From Xanthomonas fragariae (lineage in GTDB: Bacteria > Pseudomonadota > Gammaproteobacteria > Xanthomonadales > Xanthomonadaceae), in NCBI RefSeq assembly GCF_900183975.1, contig NZ_LT853882.1, positions 3,589,501 through 3,653,500 of the forward strand: a stretch of DNA of 64,000 bases. Reading direction: 5' to 3'. A program made the position numbers and the translations under genes. Under the pieces are notes generated by a model that saw only the letters and a program-made list of their open reading frames with translations, ran no database searches and was not told the DNA's origin. Below are positions 48,215-56,240 of the stretch, piece after piece. Each line of letters opens with the position of its first letter. Positions within the stretch are counted from its first letter, which is position 1.

Positions 48215-48535
48215 ATGAACAAGTCGAAGAAGTTCTCACCAGAGGTGCGAGAGCGAGCGGTACGGATGGTGCAGGAGCACCGGGGCGAGTACCCCTCGTT
48301 GTGGGCGTCGATCGAGTCGATCGCCCCCAAAATCGGCTGCGTGCCACAAACGCTGTTGGAGTGGGTCAAGCAGTCGGAAGTGGACGCGGGAGCGCGGCCC
48401 GGCGTGAGCACGGCTGAGGCACAGCGAATCAAGGATCTGGAACGGGAGGTCAAGGAACTGCGCCGGGCCAACGAGATCCTCAAGGTGGCCAGCGCGTTTT
48501 TCGCCCAGGCGGAGCTCGACCGCCGGGTGAAGTGA
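48215..48535 (+). CDS. IS3/IS51-group OrfA
   Basis: 106 residues: [19 protein letters not shown] begins the HTH, with [18 protein letters not shown] as recognition region and a leucine zipper [19 protein letters not shown]. Intact, but its partner OrfB is truncated. Confidence 0.85.
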   Translation: MNKSKKFSPEVRERAVRMVQEHRGEYPSLWASIESIAPKIGCVPQTLLEWVKQSEVDAGARPGVSTAEAQRIKDLEREVKELRRANEILKVASAFFAQAELDRRVK

Positions 48536-48745
48536 TGTATGCGATGGTGGAAGCGCACCGGAGCAGGTTCGGTGTCGAGCCGATCTGCGAGATGCTGCAG
48601 ATTGCCCCGCCGGCCTATCGCCGACATGCCGCACGCCGTCGTGATCGGTCATTGCTCAGTGCCAGGGCGCATCGCGATGCCGAGCTGGCGCCGAAGATCG
48701 AGATGGTCTGGCGTCAGAACCAGCAGGTCTACGGCGAGGAGGAAA
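48535..48745 (+). pseudogene. IS3/IS51-group OrfB, N-terminal fragment
   Basis: [20 protein letters not shown] to MVWRQNQQVYGEEEI matches the start of IS51-group OrfB, which should continue to the rve integrase domain. The frame ends at 48801 after unrelated sequence, so no catalytic residues remain. Confidence 0.8.
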
Positions 48746-48764
48746 TCCCTCTGATCGATGAGTT

Positions 48765-48991
48765 CTATCGTTGCTCGCGTGGTTTTGCCTGCCGGTATTG
48801 ACGTTCATCTCCTTGCCGCAGGCCAGTTGGGTCAACGTTGACGCAAATTCGGTCGGCGCACACGATGGCGTCGGAAGCGTAAAACGCCTGCACGACAGGC
48901 ACCGCGTTTTCATAGCGCTGGAGTTCGTCCTTTGTGGCGGCGAGTTCACGACGGTAGTAGCCCAAAACGGCCCAGCCGACGAGAAGAACCT
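48765..48991 (-). pseudogene. Small membrane-anchored protein gene fragment, cut by an IS3 element
   Basis: The minus-strand frame reads [19 protein letters not shown], then [20 protein letters not shown] and [17 protein letters not shown], ending at TAG 48765. This looks like a real short protein: one membrane helix plus a periplasmic part with two Cys ([10 protein letters not shown]). The 5' end is separated by the IS at 48992-50046; upstream of that IS the same frame meets a stop, so the original start is lost or altered. Family not identified. Confidence 0.55.
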
Positions 48992-49053
48992 GATACGCCC
49001 AGGGTTTCCTAGACATCTCAAGGCCATGGAACATGGTCAATTCGGAGGTGTCC

Positions 49054-49326
49054 ATGAGCAGCAAGCGGTATACGGATGAATTCAAGATCGAGGCGGTCCG
49101 GCAAGTGACCGATCGTGGTTTCAAGGTGGCAGAAGTCGCGGAGCGACTGGGTGTCACCACGCACAGCCTCTACGCCTGGCTGCGCAAGTTCGGCAAGCCT
49201 GGCGTGGTGCAGCGCGCCGAGGTGGACCAGAGCGCCGAGGTTCGGCGGCTGAAGGCAGAGTTGCGTCGAGTGACCGAGGAGCGCGACATCCTAAAAAAGG
49301 CCGCCGCGTACTTTGCCAAGGGGTAA
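49054..49326 (+). CDS. IS3-family OrfA
   Basis: 90 residues from ATG 49054 ([18 protein letters not shown]) with [24 protein letters not shown] and a coiled region [18 protein letters not shown]. Intact. OrfB starts 17 bp further on in a different frame. Confidence 0.85.
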   Translation: MSSKRYTDEFKIEAVRQVTDRGFKVAEVAERLGVTTHSLYAWLRKFGKPGVVQRAEVDQSAEVRRLKAELRRVTEERDILKKAAAYFAKG

Positions 49327-49343
49327 GGGCAAAGTACGCCTTC

Positions 49344-50021
49344 ATGCAAGCCCACTGTGGGGAATTCAGGGTGTGTGCGATGTGTCGGGTATTGCGGGTC
49401 AACCGGTCGGGCTATTACGCCTGGTTGTGCTCGCCCAACAGTGAGCGCGCCAAGGAAGATGAGCGCTTGCTTGGACTGATCAAGCACCACTGGCTGGCCA
49501 GCGGCAGTGTCTATGGGCATCGCAAGATCACCAGGGATCTGCGCGATCTGGGTGAGCGTTGCAGTCGCCATCGGGTGCATCGGCTGATGCGCACCGAGGG
49601 ACTGCGTGCCCAGGTGGGCTATGGTCGCAAACCGCGCTTCCATGGAGGAATGCAGTGCAAGGCGGCGGCCAACCTGCTTGACCGACAGTTCGACGTGACT
49701 GAGCCGGACACAGCCTGGGCGAGCGATTTCACCTTCATCCGCACGCATGAAGGCTGGATGTACCTGGCTGTTGTGATCGATCTGTTTTCCCGGCAGGTCG
49801 TCGGCTGGGCGATGCGCGATCGGGCCGACACCGAGTTGGTCGTGCAGGCCTTGTTGTCTGCGGTGTGGCGGCGCGAACCCAACGCTGGTTGCAAGGACGC
49901 CGCTCGCGCCGAGGTATTCGACTACATCGAGATGTTCTACAACCCCAACCGCCGCCACGGTTCAACTGGCGACCTGTCCCCTGTAGAGTTTGAACGGCGC
50001 TACGCGCAACGAGGGTCTTGA
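49344..50021 (+). pseudogene. IS3-family OrfB with catalytic segment deleted
   Basis: 225 codons still open: HTH_21 part (YYAWLCSPNSERAKEDERLL), then rve start DTAWASDFTFIRTHEGW (first catalytic Asp) and LAVVIDLFSRQVVGWAM. After REPNAGC the sequence jumps to KDAARAEVFDYIEMFYNP; intact relatives have about 50 residues between, holding HSDQGSVY (second Asp) and the NAPVESFF Glu. The deletion is in frame, so a stable but inactive protein could be made. Confidence 0.82.
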
Positions 50022-50050
50022 GGGTCTACGGAACCCTGGGCGTATCACCT

Positions 50051-50327
50051 GTCGCCCTTCGCGTGACTAGGAGTCTAGCCAAAGATGGACTCTGGTCCTA
50101 CTTTCCTGCGGTAGGGATATTCCTACGCAGTCGTCAGAAACCCACCCGGCGGCAGTGAGGTGGAGCGAATTGCTGGTGTCTCGGACTGGGGACGATGGCC
50201 TGCACCCACTTCGCCCCCAGCACGGCGGAAGGCGCCACCAGTGCAGGCGAGCCATAAAAGGCGCGCCTGCCCATCTCAAGGCGGGACTTAGCGTTTCATC
50301 GTGGATAAGTCGCCGGTGGTTGGCTAT
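50051..50327. other. Non-coding junction sequence
   Basis: Between the IS3 element and the IS1478-like remnant no frame, RNA or repeat is convincing. It continues the broken gene region upstream of the fragment at 48765 (minus strand) but with a TAG in that frame. Confidence 0.4.
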
Positions 50328-50389
50328 AGCGCCGTGCCGCTGTCACCGACGGCATTTGGCGCTTGAAGGGGATTTTTCAGGGACGACTG
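50328..50389 (+). mobile_element. IS1478-like 3' end remnant
   Basis: About 60 bp ending GGGGATTTTTCAGGGACGACT match the right end of the element at 31375-31441, minus a 9-base duplication seen there. Only the terminus remains. Confidence 0.75.
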
Positions 50390-50525
50390 ATTGCCTGTGG
50401 CGCAGCAGCGCCAAGGCCGGCGCGGGCAAGTTCGGACCACTGCGACCTCTGCAACCGGCTTAACGTGCTTTATTTTCCGTTTTCTGAGATGACCCCAAAT
50501 TGTTCTTATGCAGCAGTAACTTAGG

Positions 50526-50566
50526 TCATTTTTGGCTGTTTTTTTACACGAATCCCTGCCGACCCT
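50526..50566 (+). repeat. About 40-bp inverted repeat, right copy
   Basis: Plus-strand partner of the copy at 47893-47934: TCATTTTTGGCTGTTTTTTT followed by ACACGAATCCCTGCCGACC. Together they bracket about 2.6 kb of IS remnants between the nag operon and gspN. Confidence 0.7.
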
Positions 50567-50583
50567 CTTGCCAACTGCGGGGG

Positions 50584-51300
50584 CTACAACCGGCCCTGAT
50601 CGAGTCGCACCAGCCAGCGTTCTGGCATCCGGGTGAAGCCGAGCAGTTGCAGGCCGAGCTGCAAGGCCGTGTCGTTACCCGGTTCCACCTGGGTGCGCCA
50701 CTGCCAGTGGCCATCGCGCTGCAGGCGTAGCTCAGCGCTGAGTTGCACGCCTTCGGGCATGCCGCCGTCGGGCGTGAGCGCCAGCATCAGTGCGTGGTCC
50801 ACGCATTGCGAGTGGCCACGCAACCGTAGTGGCAGCAGCCCTGCCGCTTCGCCGCCCTGGTTAGGCAACACCTGCACTGCCACCCCGCCGCCGACCTGCA
50901 CGCAGCGCATAGTGTCGAAAATCGCACGCACATCGCGCAGGTGGATCGACAGATCCATCAACGTCACTCCGCCAGGTTTGCGCAGCAGCAGCCGACCGTG
51001 GGCCTGCTCCACGCCGTGGCGTGCGCCCTGCAGTGCCACCAACTGTGCGGTGGCCGAGGTCAGCTGCACCTGCCGTTCTTCACGCAACAGCGGCCAAAAA
51101 CGCAAGCGCACGCCGACATCGCCCACCTCCATCGTATTCCAGGTCACCCCACGCAGGGTGCCGTTCCAGATCGAGCCCCTTACTTCAAGCGCAGAGAACG
51201 CACGCGTGTCGGCAGGTAACACCAGGCGCAGCGGCAGCGTGGCGATCACGCCGATCGCACACAGCACCGCTGCGGGCAATAGCCAGCGCAGTGCCCTCAC
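50584..51300 (-). CDS. gspN: Type II secretion protein N (GspN)
   Basis: 238 residues, start GTG 51300 inside the gspM stop. One N-terminal membrane helix (LLPAAVLCAIGVIATLPLRL) then a periplasmic beta-rich domain with the family pattern LEVRGSIWNGTLRGV near residue 42. GspN is an accessory part of the Xanthomonas-type secretion machine beside GspL and GspM. The frame is intact but its partners are broken and no gspD follows, so it is probably an orphan. xps and xcs assignments cannot be separated from this gene alone. Confidence 0.85.
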   Translation of the reverse strand: MRALRWLLPAAVLCAIGVIATLPLRLVLPADTRAFSALEVRGSIWNGTLRGVTWNTMEVGDVGVRLRFWPLLREERQVQLTSATAQLVALQGARHGVEQAHGRLLLRKPGGVTLMDLSIHLRDVRAIFDTMRCVQVGGGVAVQVLPNQGGEAAGLLPLRLRGHSQCVDHALMLALTPDGGMPEGVQLSAELRLQRDGHWQWRTQVEPGNDTALQLGLQLLGFTRMPERWLVRLDQGRL

Positions 51301-51765
51301 GGTGCGACACCTGCGAATGCACAGCGCACCTGCAATTGGCCGTCGTGACGGGTAACGTTGAGGCCGCTCGGTGCCAGATCGTAGCGCTAACGCAATTGCT
51401 CGAATCAGGCGAGCAAGGTGACGCTGGCGACTGCATCGAGTTGCAGTTCAAGCCCACCGGTGGGACCACGGCCTTGGTTGGTGATGGCGATGCCGGCCTC
51501 GCGTGTACGCTGCATGATGGCTGCGAGCGCAACCTCTGCCCACTGCCACTGCACGGTTGCGCTGCACGCCGCGCGCATCCAGCAATGTTTCTGCGGCAAT
51601 GTCGTCGCGTGCCTGTGCGCTGCTGCGCCAATGCCGCGAAGGCACCACCACTGCGTACCAGGCGACGACAGCAGCCACCGCGGCCAGCATGGCCTTCAGC
51701 ATGATCCGCGCGCGCGGCGCGCGCGTCTGCCACCAGGCATGCATGCGCTGCTGCTGGTTGCTCAT
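51297..51765 (-). pseudogene. gspM: Type II secretion protein M (GspM), several lesions
   Basis: Start ATG 51765 reads MSNQQQRMHAWWQTRAPRA and the membrane helix AMLAAVAAVVAWYAVVV. Near residue 55-70 the frame shifts; the C-terminal half continues in another frame (TGGLELQLDAVASVTLLA) and has TGA at 51405-51407 and TAG at 51387-51389 before the normal end QVRCAFAGVAP. Total length 469 nt is not a multiple of three. It overlaps gspL and gspN by ATGA/GTGA, the usual gsp arrangement. Confidence 0.85.
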
Positions 51766-51847
51766 CGCGGCAGCTCCAATTCCAACGGGGTACGCACTCC
51801 ATCGTCCGACGTTTGACTTGTGCCCTGCCGCAGCTGCCAACCGGCTA

Positions 51848-52704
51848 GAGCGTGTTATGAACTTTGAAAGAGGGTGGCTGCATTTCCAAGCATCAGGATC
51901 GTGAAGACGACGAAGTGCAAACCGGCCAAGGTTTCCGGCAATCGCTCGTAGTCGCGTGCCAGCCGTCTGAAACGATTGGCCCATCCGAAGCTGCGCTCGA
52001 CAACCCAACGGCGCGGCAGCAAGACAAAGCCTTTTTTCGCTTCTTGCAGCTTGATCACTTGCAACTCAATGCCTTCTTCCGTGGCCGCCTGCGCCGGTTC
52101 TTGACCGGTGTAGCCCTGATCAACAAAGGCGATCTTGACCGTTTCACCGGTCACGTGTTGTACCTCTTGTGCCAACGATCGGACTTGCGCGCGCTCCTGC
52201 TCATTAGCCGGCGTCACCTGGACAGCGAGCAGATGTCCAAGCGTATCGACGGCCATGTGTACCTTGCTGCCTTTCTTGCGTTTATAGCCATCGTATCCAG
52301 CACGCGGCCCGCTTTCGCAGGTGGACTGCAGCGTGCGAGCATCGAAAATGACCGCGCTCGGCTGGCCTTTTTTCCCTTGCGCCACACGCAAGAGTGAGCG
52401 CAGATCACTGACCATGGCCTCAAAGCAGCCCGCTTGCAGCCAGCGCTGTGTTTGCTGATACACCGCTTCCCAGGGCGGAAAATCGTTGGGAAGCAATCGC
52501 CATGGTGCGCCGGCGCGCGCGATCCACCGCAGTGCGTTGAACATCGCGCGTAGCTCATACTTGCGCTGCGGTGCCTGCACGTCCATCAGCGTCAAATAGG
52601 GAGCCGCAAAGGCCCATTCTTCGTCGGAAATATCGGTGGAATAAGGCTTACGAGGCTTCATCCGTATACGTTAGCGTGACAAGGGCAAAGTTCATAACAC
52701 GCTC
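51848..52704 (-). mobile_element. 857-bp IS5-family element, copy 4 (minus orientation)
   Basis: Same ends as copies 1-3, TA duplicated at 51846-51847 and 52705-52706 with CTAG context. Located inside gspL at the point of its large deletion. Confidence 0.93.
51855..52661 (-). CDS. IS5-family transposase (IS copy 4, His201Gln variant)
   Basis: 268 residues, differing from the other three by one visible substitution, His201 to Gln (GIELQVIKL; CACGTG to CACTTG on the opposite strand), outside the Asp107/Asp181/Glu222 set. The frame is intact. The difference makes this the most diverged of the four copies. Confidence 0.93.
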   Translation of the reverse strand: MKPRKPYSTDISDEEWAFAAPYLTLMDVQAPQRKYELRAMFNALRWIARAGAPWRLLPNDFPPWEAVYQQTQRWLQAGCFEAMVSDLRSLLRVAQGKKGQPSAVIFDARTLQSTCESGPRAGYDGYKRKKGSKVHMAVDTLGHLLAVQVTPANEQERAQVRSLAQEVQHVTGETVKIAFVDQGYTGQEPAQAATEEGIELQVIKLQEAKKGFVLLPRRWVVERSFGWANRFRRLARDYERLPETLAGLHFVVFTILMLGNAATLFQSS

Positions 52705-52881
52705 TAGGCACTATCGGCATCGGCAATCAGCACATGCACTGCCTGTGTATCGGCAGCCAGATGCTCGGCCAGCTGCAGACGCACGGCTGCCATCGATTGC
52801 GCACTGCTGCGTCACGGCAAGCTCATCCAGCGCTGATGCACATCCATGCCCGGTACCACCAACACACTGCACGCGGAGGGT

Positions 52882-53457
52882 TCATGCAGCGCGCTGCCTG
52901 TGCCCCGCGCCAACACACGTCCTTGCGCATCCACGCGCACGGCGGTGGCCTCGCCTGCTGCATCGGCCGGCGGCAACACCAAAGTGGTACGCATTCGTCG
53001 GGACTGCATTGGCGTGCCACCCGCCGCCACAGCACGCGCCGGAACAAAGCAATGAGCGTCGACCAAACAAGCGCTGATCCACCCGCAACATCACCAAACG
53101 TAATGGCGTCCGCGCCAGGCATAACCCGGCCAGGATACCCAAGGTATCGGCGAGCGCATCGTAAGGATCGGCACTGCGATTGGTGGTCAGCGCACCCTGC
53201 GCAATTTCGATGCCGATGCCCAACAACACCAACCCGAGCGCAGCAAAAAGCAGCGCGCGGCGCGTGGCGAACAACTGCACCGCACCCCAGCACAACAACG
53301 CGAAGCTGAGGAAGTGTTCTGCCTTGTCGCTGTTGGATGGCAGTTCCGGAAACTCCGGCGGCGGGCCCATGCACACCGCAATCAGCACCACCATCGCGGC
53401 GATCCACAAGCCCACCCACAACCGCGGCCGATAAAACGGCCGCAGCACCGACCTCAC
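52882..53457 (-). CDS. VanZ-like membrane protein, C-terminus altered by fusion into gspL
   Basis: VanZ family: helices in LWVGLWIAAMVVLIAVCMG, FLSFALLCWGAVQLFA, ALLFAALGLVLLGIGIEIAQG and the loop DKAEHFLSFALL (family D-K-x-x-H). The conserved part ends near RLVMLRVDQRLFG (residue about 130); the remaining about 60 residues are read from the opposite-phase gspL start and are not VanZ-like. GTG 53457 overlaps the midA stop (GTGA). The abrupt join shows that whatever lay between vanZ and gspL (upstream gsp genes) was lost by deletion. Confidence 0.75.
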   Translation of the reverse strand: MRSVLRPFYRPRLWVGLWIAAMVVLIAVCMGPPPEFPELPSNSDKAEHFLSFALLCWGAVQLFATRRALLFAALGLVLLGIGIEIAQGALTTNRSADPYDALADTLGILAGLCLARTPLRLVMLRVDQRLFGRRSLLCSGACCGGGWHANAVPTNAYHFGVAAGRCSRRGHRRARGCARTCVGAGHRQRAA

Positions 53458-54638
53458 AGCCGCCACGTGAGGTCGCCGGCTAGGAAGGCAGGCGAGAAAT
53501 CGACATCGCGCGAGAAGCCCATCACCTGGAATCGCTCGCCCATTTCGCTGGGTAAGGTCAGCCGCTTGGTTTGTTCGCGCAGGCGCATGCGCCCCACTTC
53601 GTCGGTGCGCGTCTCGGCCTGCGCCAACAACCCATCCAATCCATTTTCCAGCAGGAAGCTCGCCTGCGTGCAGTAACCGGCCAACTCGAAACCTGCACCG
53701 GTGCCGGCCTCGGCCAATGCGGTGAAATCCACCGACGCGGTCAGATCCTGCAAGCCGGGCCAGCGATACAGGTCCTCGTGCATGCGATGGCGATAGAACG
53801 CACGCAAGGTGCCGTCCTGGCGCTGCGCACGATAGAACTCGCCGCGTGGGTAACCGTAATCGATGAACAACATCGCACCGCGCTTCAAACCGCCAGCGAC
53901 TGCCTGAATCCAGTACGGCAGCTGCGGCAGCAACTCGGAACGGTAGCCATCGGCAAACGGCCGCTCCAGATAGCGCTCCAGGTGACGCACCGCTGCGCTG
54001 AGCAATGCATCGGCAGGCTGCTCGCCGCGCGCAAATCGCTGCTGCGCATCCAGCACCACGGTTTCCTCATACACCTCACCGTCGCGCAGTGCGAAGCGCG
54101 GCGTGGGCAGCGCATCGATGACTTCGTTGGCGAACAACACACCATCCCAATCATCCGGGAACGGGCCATCCAGCCACTCCACCAGATCCAATACCGGCGG
54201 GATCAAGCTGCGCCCCAGGCGCTCGCGCTGACGTTCGCGCAAATCGGCGCTGGGCTCTAGAATCGCGTAACGCTCGGGCAGCGCATCCAGTTCCAGCAGG
54301 CGCTTCAGTGTCACTTCGGCAAATGCGCCGCTGCCACCGCCGACGTCGAGCATGCGTGCGCCTGGGCCAAGTTGCTGCAACACCGGTGCCAACGCACCGG
54401 AGACGGTCGCTGCGAACAACGGCCCAAGCTCCGGTGACGTAACGAAGTCACCGGCTTCGCCGAACTTGCTGGAACCGGCGCTGTAATAGCCCAGGCCCGG
54501 CGCATACAGCGCCAGCTCCATGAAACGCGAGAACGCAATCGCACCGCCGGCGGCCTGAATTTCGGCGCGCAGATGCGCGGCCAGCCGATCGCTGTGCGCC
54601 AGGGCGTCCGGATCGGGAATGGGAAGGTCGGCGTGCAT
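53454..54638 (-). CDS. SAM-dependent methyltransferase, MidA/NDUFAF7 family (DUF185)
   Basis: 394 residues from ATG 54638 (MHADLPIPDPDALAHSD). Family signs: AFSRFMELALYAPGLGYYS, FGEAGDFVTSPELGPLF, SAM motif MLDVGGGSGAFAEV, and the double motif VLFANEVIDALPTPRF and LFIDYGYPRGEFYR. NDUFAF7 methylates an arginine of a complex I subunit; bacterial roles are less clear. Divergent from folM, 67 bp between starts. Confidence 0.9.
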   Translation of the reverse strand: MHADLPIPDPDALAHSDRLAAHLRAEIQAAGGAIAFSRFMELALYAPGLGYYSAGSSKFGEAGDFVTSPELGPLFAATVSGALAPVLQQLGPGARMLDVGGGSGAFAEVTLKRLLELDALPERYAILEPSADLRERQRERLGRSLIPPVLDLVEWLDGPFPDDWDGVLFANEVIDALPTPRFALRDGEVYEETVVLDAQQRFARGEQPADALLSAAVRHLERYLERPFADGYRSELLPQLPYWIQAVAGGLKRGAMLFIDYGYPRGEFYRAQRQDGTLRAFYRHRMHEDLYRWPGLQDLTASVDFTALAEAGTGAGFELAGYCTQASFLLENGLDGLLAQAETRTDEVGRMRLREQTKRLTLPSEMGERFQVMGFSRDVDFSPAFLAGDLTWRL

Positions 54639-54705
54639 GCGGGCACCGGTTGCGGGGACAATGCACAGGATAGCCGAGCCCTTTGCAACGCCAAGCGAGT
54701 ACGCC

Positions 54706-55443
54706 ATGACAGACAGGTCCAAGGTGGTGTTGATCACCGGTGCAGGCCGCCGCATCGGCGCGCAGATCGCCACCACGCTGCACGCAGCCGGCTATCGCGT
54801 CGCCTTGCATGCGCACCGCTCCGGCGACGCACTGGGCGCACGCGTCACCGAGCTGTGCATGCAACGCGCAGGTAGCGCGCAGGCCTTCCACGCCGACTTG
54901 CGCCTGACGCATGCGCCCGCACAACTGGTTGCCGACTGCATCGCTGCATTCGGCCGCCTGGATGGCGTGGTCAACAATGCTTCGGCGTTCTATCCCACTG
55001 CACTGGGCAAGGCCACTCCGGCGCAGTGGGACGAGCTATTCGCGGTCAACGCGCGCGCTCCGTTCTTCATCGCCCAGGCCGCCGCCGCGCAGCTGCGCCA
55101 GCAGCGCGGCGCCATCGTCAACCTTACCGACCTGCATGCGCAGCAACCGATGCGCAATCATCCACTGTACGGTGCATCCAAGAGTGCGCTGGAAATGCTG
55201 ACCCGCTCGCTCGCGCTGGAGCTGGCACCGGGCGTGCGCGTCAACGCAGTAGCGCCTGGCGCGATCCTGTGGCCGGAAGAAGGCAAGCCGCCCGATGCCA
55301 AGCAGGCGCTGCTCGCACGCACGCCCCTGGCACGCATCGGCACGCCCGAAGAGATCGCCGAGGCAGTGCGTTGGTTGTTGGACGAGGCCAGCTTCGTCAC
55401 CGGCCATACCTTGCACGTGGATGGCGGGCGCCAGCTCAGTTAA
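54706..55443 (+). CDS. folM: Pteridine reductase / dihydromonapterin reductase-like SDR
   Basis: 245 residues from ATG 54706. NADPH-binding TGAGRRIGAQIATTLHAAG has the Arg-Arg typical of pteridine reductases instead of a plain glycine motif; VVNNASAFYP and catalytic YGASKSALEM (Tyr, Lys) complete the SDR set, and the C-terminus has GHTLHVDGGRQLS. Reduces dihydromonapterin/dihydrobiopterin to the tetrahydro form. It is close to folK, another pterin gene, which supports the call. Confidence 0.87.
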   Translation: MTDRSKVVLITGAGRRIGAQIATTLHAAGYRVALHAHRSGDALGARVTELCMQRAGSAQAFHADLRLTHAPAQLVADCIAAFGRLDGVVNNASAFYPTALGKATPAQWDELFAVNARAPFFIAQAAAAQLRQQRGAIVNLTDLHAQQPMRNHPLYGASKSALEMLTRSLALELAPGVRVNAVAPGAILWPEEGKPPDAKQALLARTPLARIGTPEEIAEAVRWLLDEASFVTGHTLHVDGGRQLS

Positions 55444-55630
55444 GCGGTCGTCAGACGGACTGCGCTCAGCGTCGGGCGGCCGTGGCCGGCGCTGTTTGTG
55501 GGCGGCTGCAGCTCGACCATGACACACTCGGCCGCTGCGGTGCTGAGCGCGCGCCAGCACGCACCGGGCGACTGCTCGCGCTATGTCAGCCACGCGTTGG
55601 GCGCACTGCGGAACCGGGCGAATTTCGGAA

Positions 55631-56149
55631 CTACGCTACTGCGCCATCCGCCGCCGCACGAGCCGCGTCCAATTCCACCGCCGTAAATGCGCCGCCATAC
55701 TGCGGATGCGCCTGCCACAACGCGGCAAGTGTCTGGCCGCTCAGCGGATCGATAAAATCCGGCGCGATATCGGCCAGCGGCTTCAGCACGAAGGCGTGCT
55801 TGAGCTCGGGCCGCGGGATGCGTAGATGCCCAGGGCCTTCGATGATGCAATCGCCGAAGAACACCACATCCACATCCAGGGTGCGGTCGCTGAAACGCGG
55901 GCCGCTGCGATCGCGCCCATGCGCATCTTCCAGTGCATGTAACCAATGATCGAGCGCGTGCAGATCCAGATCGGTGTCGAGCCTCACCGCGTTATTGACG
56001 AAGTCCGGCCCGTCGAATCCCACCGCCGGCATGCAATACGCAGGGGAGACGTCAAGCGGGCCAAAGCGCGCGCGCAAGGCAGCGACGGCCGAGCGCAGGT
56101 AGTGGGTCGGTCGGACATTGCTGCCGAGGCCGAGAAGCACGGTAATCAT
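55631..56149 (-). CDS. folK: 2-amino-4-hydroxy-6-hydroxymethyldihydropteridine pyrophosphokinase
   Basis: 172 residues. LLGLGSNVRPTHYLRSAV start and the HPPK signature HGRDRSGPRFSDRTLDVDVV (usual R-x-GPR-x3-R-x-LD-DI). It transfers pyrophosphate from ATP to the pterin alcohol in folate synthesis. Normal length. Faces folM convergently across about 190 bp with no other visible gene. Confidence 0.93.
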   Translation of the reverse strand: MITVLLGLGSNVRPTHYLRSAVAALRARFGPLDVSPAYCMPAVGFDGPDFVNNAVRLDTDLDLHALDHWLHALEDAHGRDRSGPRFSDRTLDVDVVFFGDCIIEGPGHLRIPRPELKHAFVLKPLADIAPDFIDPLSGQTLAALWQAHPQYGGAFTAVELDAARAAADGAVA

Positions 56150-56240
56150 GCGTTATTCGCTCATGCGGCCGGCGTCAGCGTCAACTGTTGCAATCGTGCG
56201 GTACTTGAACATGCACGGCGGCAGCGCGCGAAATCCTATC

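Larger units (their letters stand above)
48165..48745 (+). mobile_element. IS3-family element, IS51 group, 3' truncated
   Basis: Left inverted repeat starts TGAATCGCCCCGGGATTTG at 48165. Complete orfA and the first about 70 codons of orfB follow; similarity stops near 48745, where unrelated sequence begins. No right end. Confidence 0.78.
48992..50046 (+). mobile_element. IS3-family element with internal deletion, AGGT/ACCT target duplication
   Basis: Inverted ends begin GATACGCCCAGGGTT and a 4-bp duplication ACCT flanks it (48988-48991 and 50047-50050). At 1055 bp it is shorter than the usual about 1.2 kb because part of orfB is missing. A remnant of the same element lies at 28858-28954. Confidence 0.85.
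51762..52994 (-). pseudogene. gspL: Type II secretion protein L (GspL), IS-interrupted and internally deleted
   Basis: N-terminal piece from ATG 52994: MRTTLVLPPADAAGEATAV to GMDVHQRWMSLP, then TGA at 52812-52814, then the same frame goes on (MAAVRLQLAEHLAADTQ) to IS copy 4. On the other side only the last about 27 codons remain (WQLRQGTSQTSDDGVRTPLE), ending in the ATGA overlap with gspM. GspL is normally about 370 residues; about 125 codons remain, so a large internal part, including the membrane helix, has been deleted at the IS. Confidence 0.83.
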
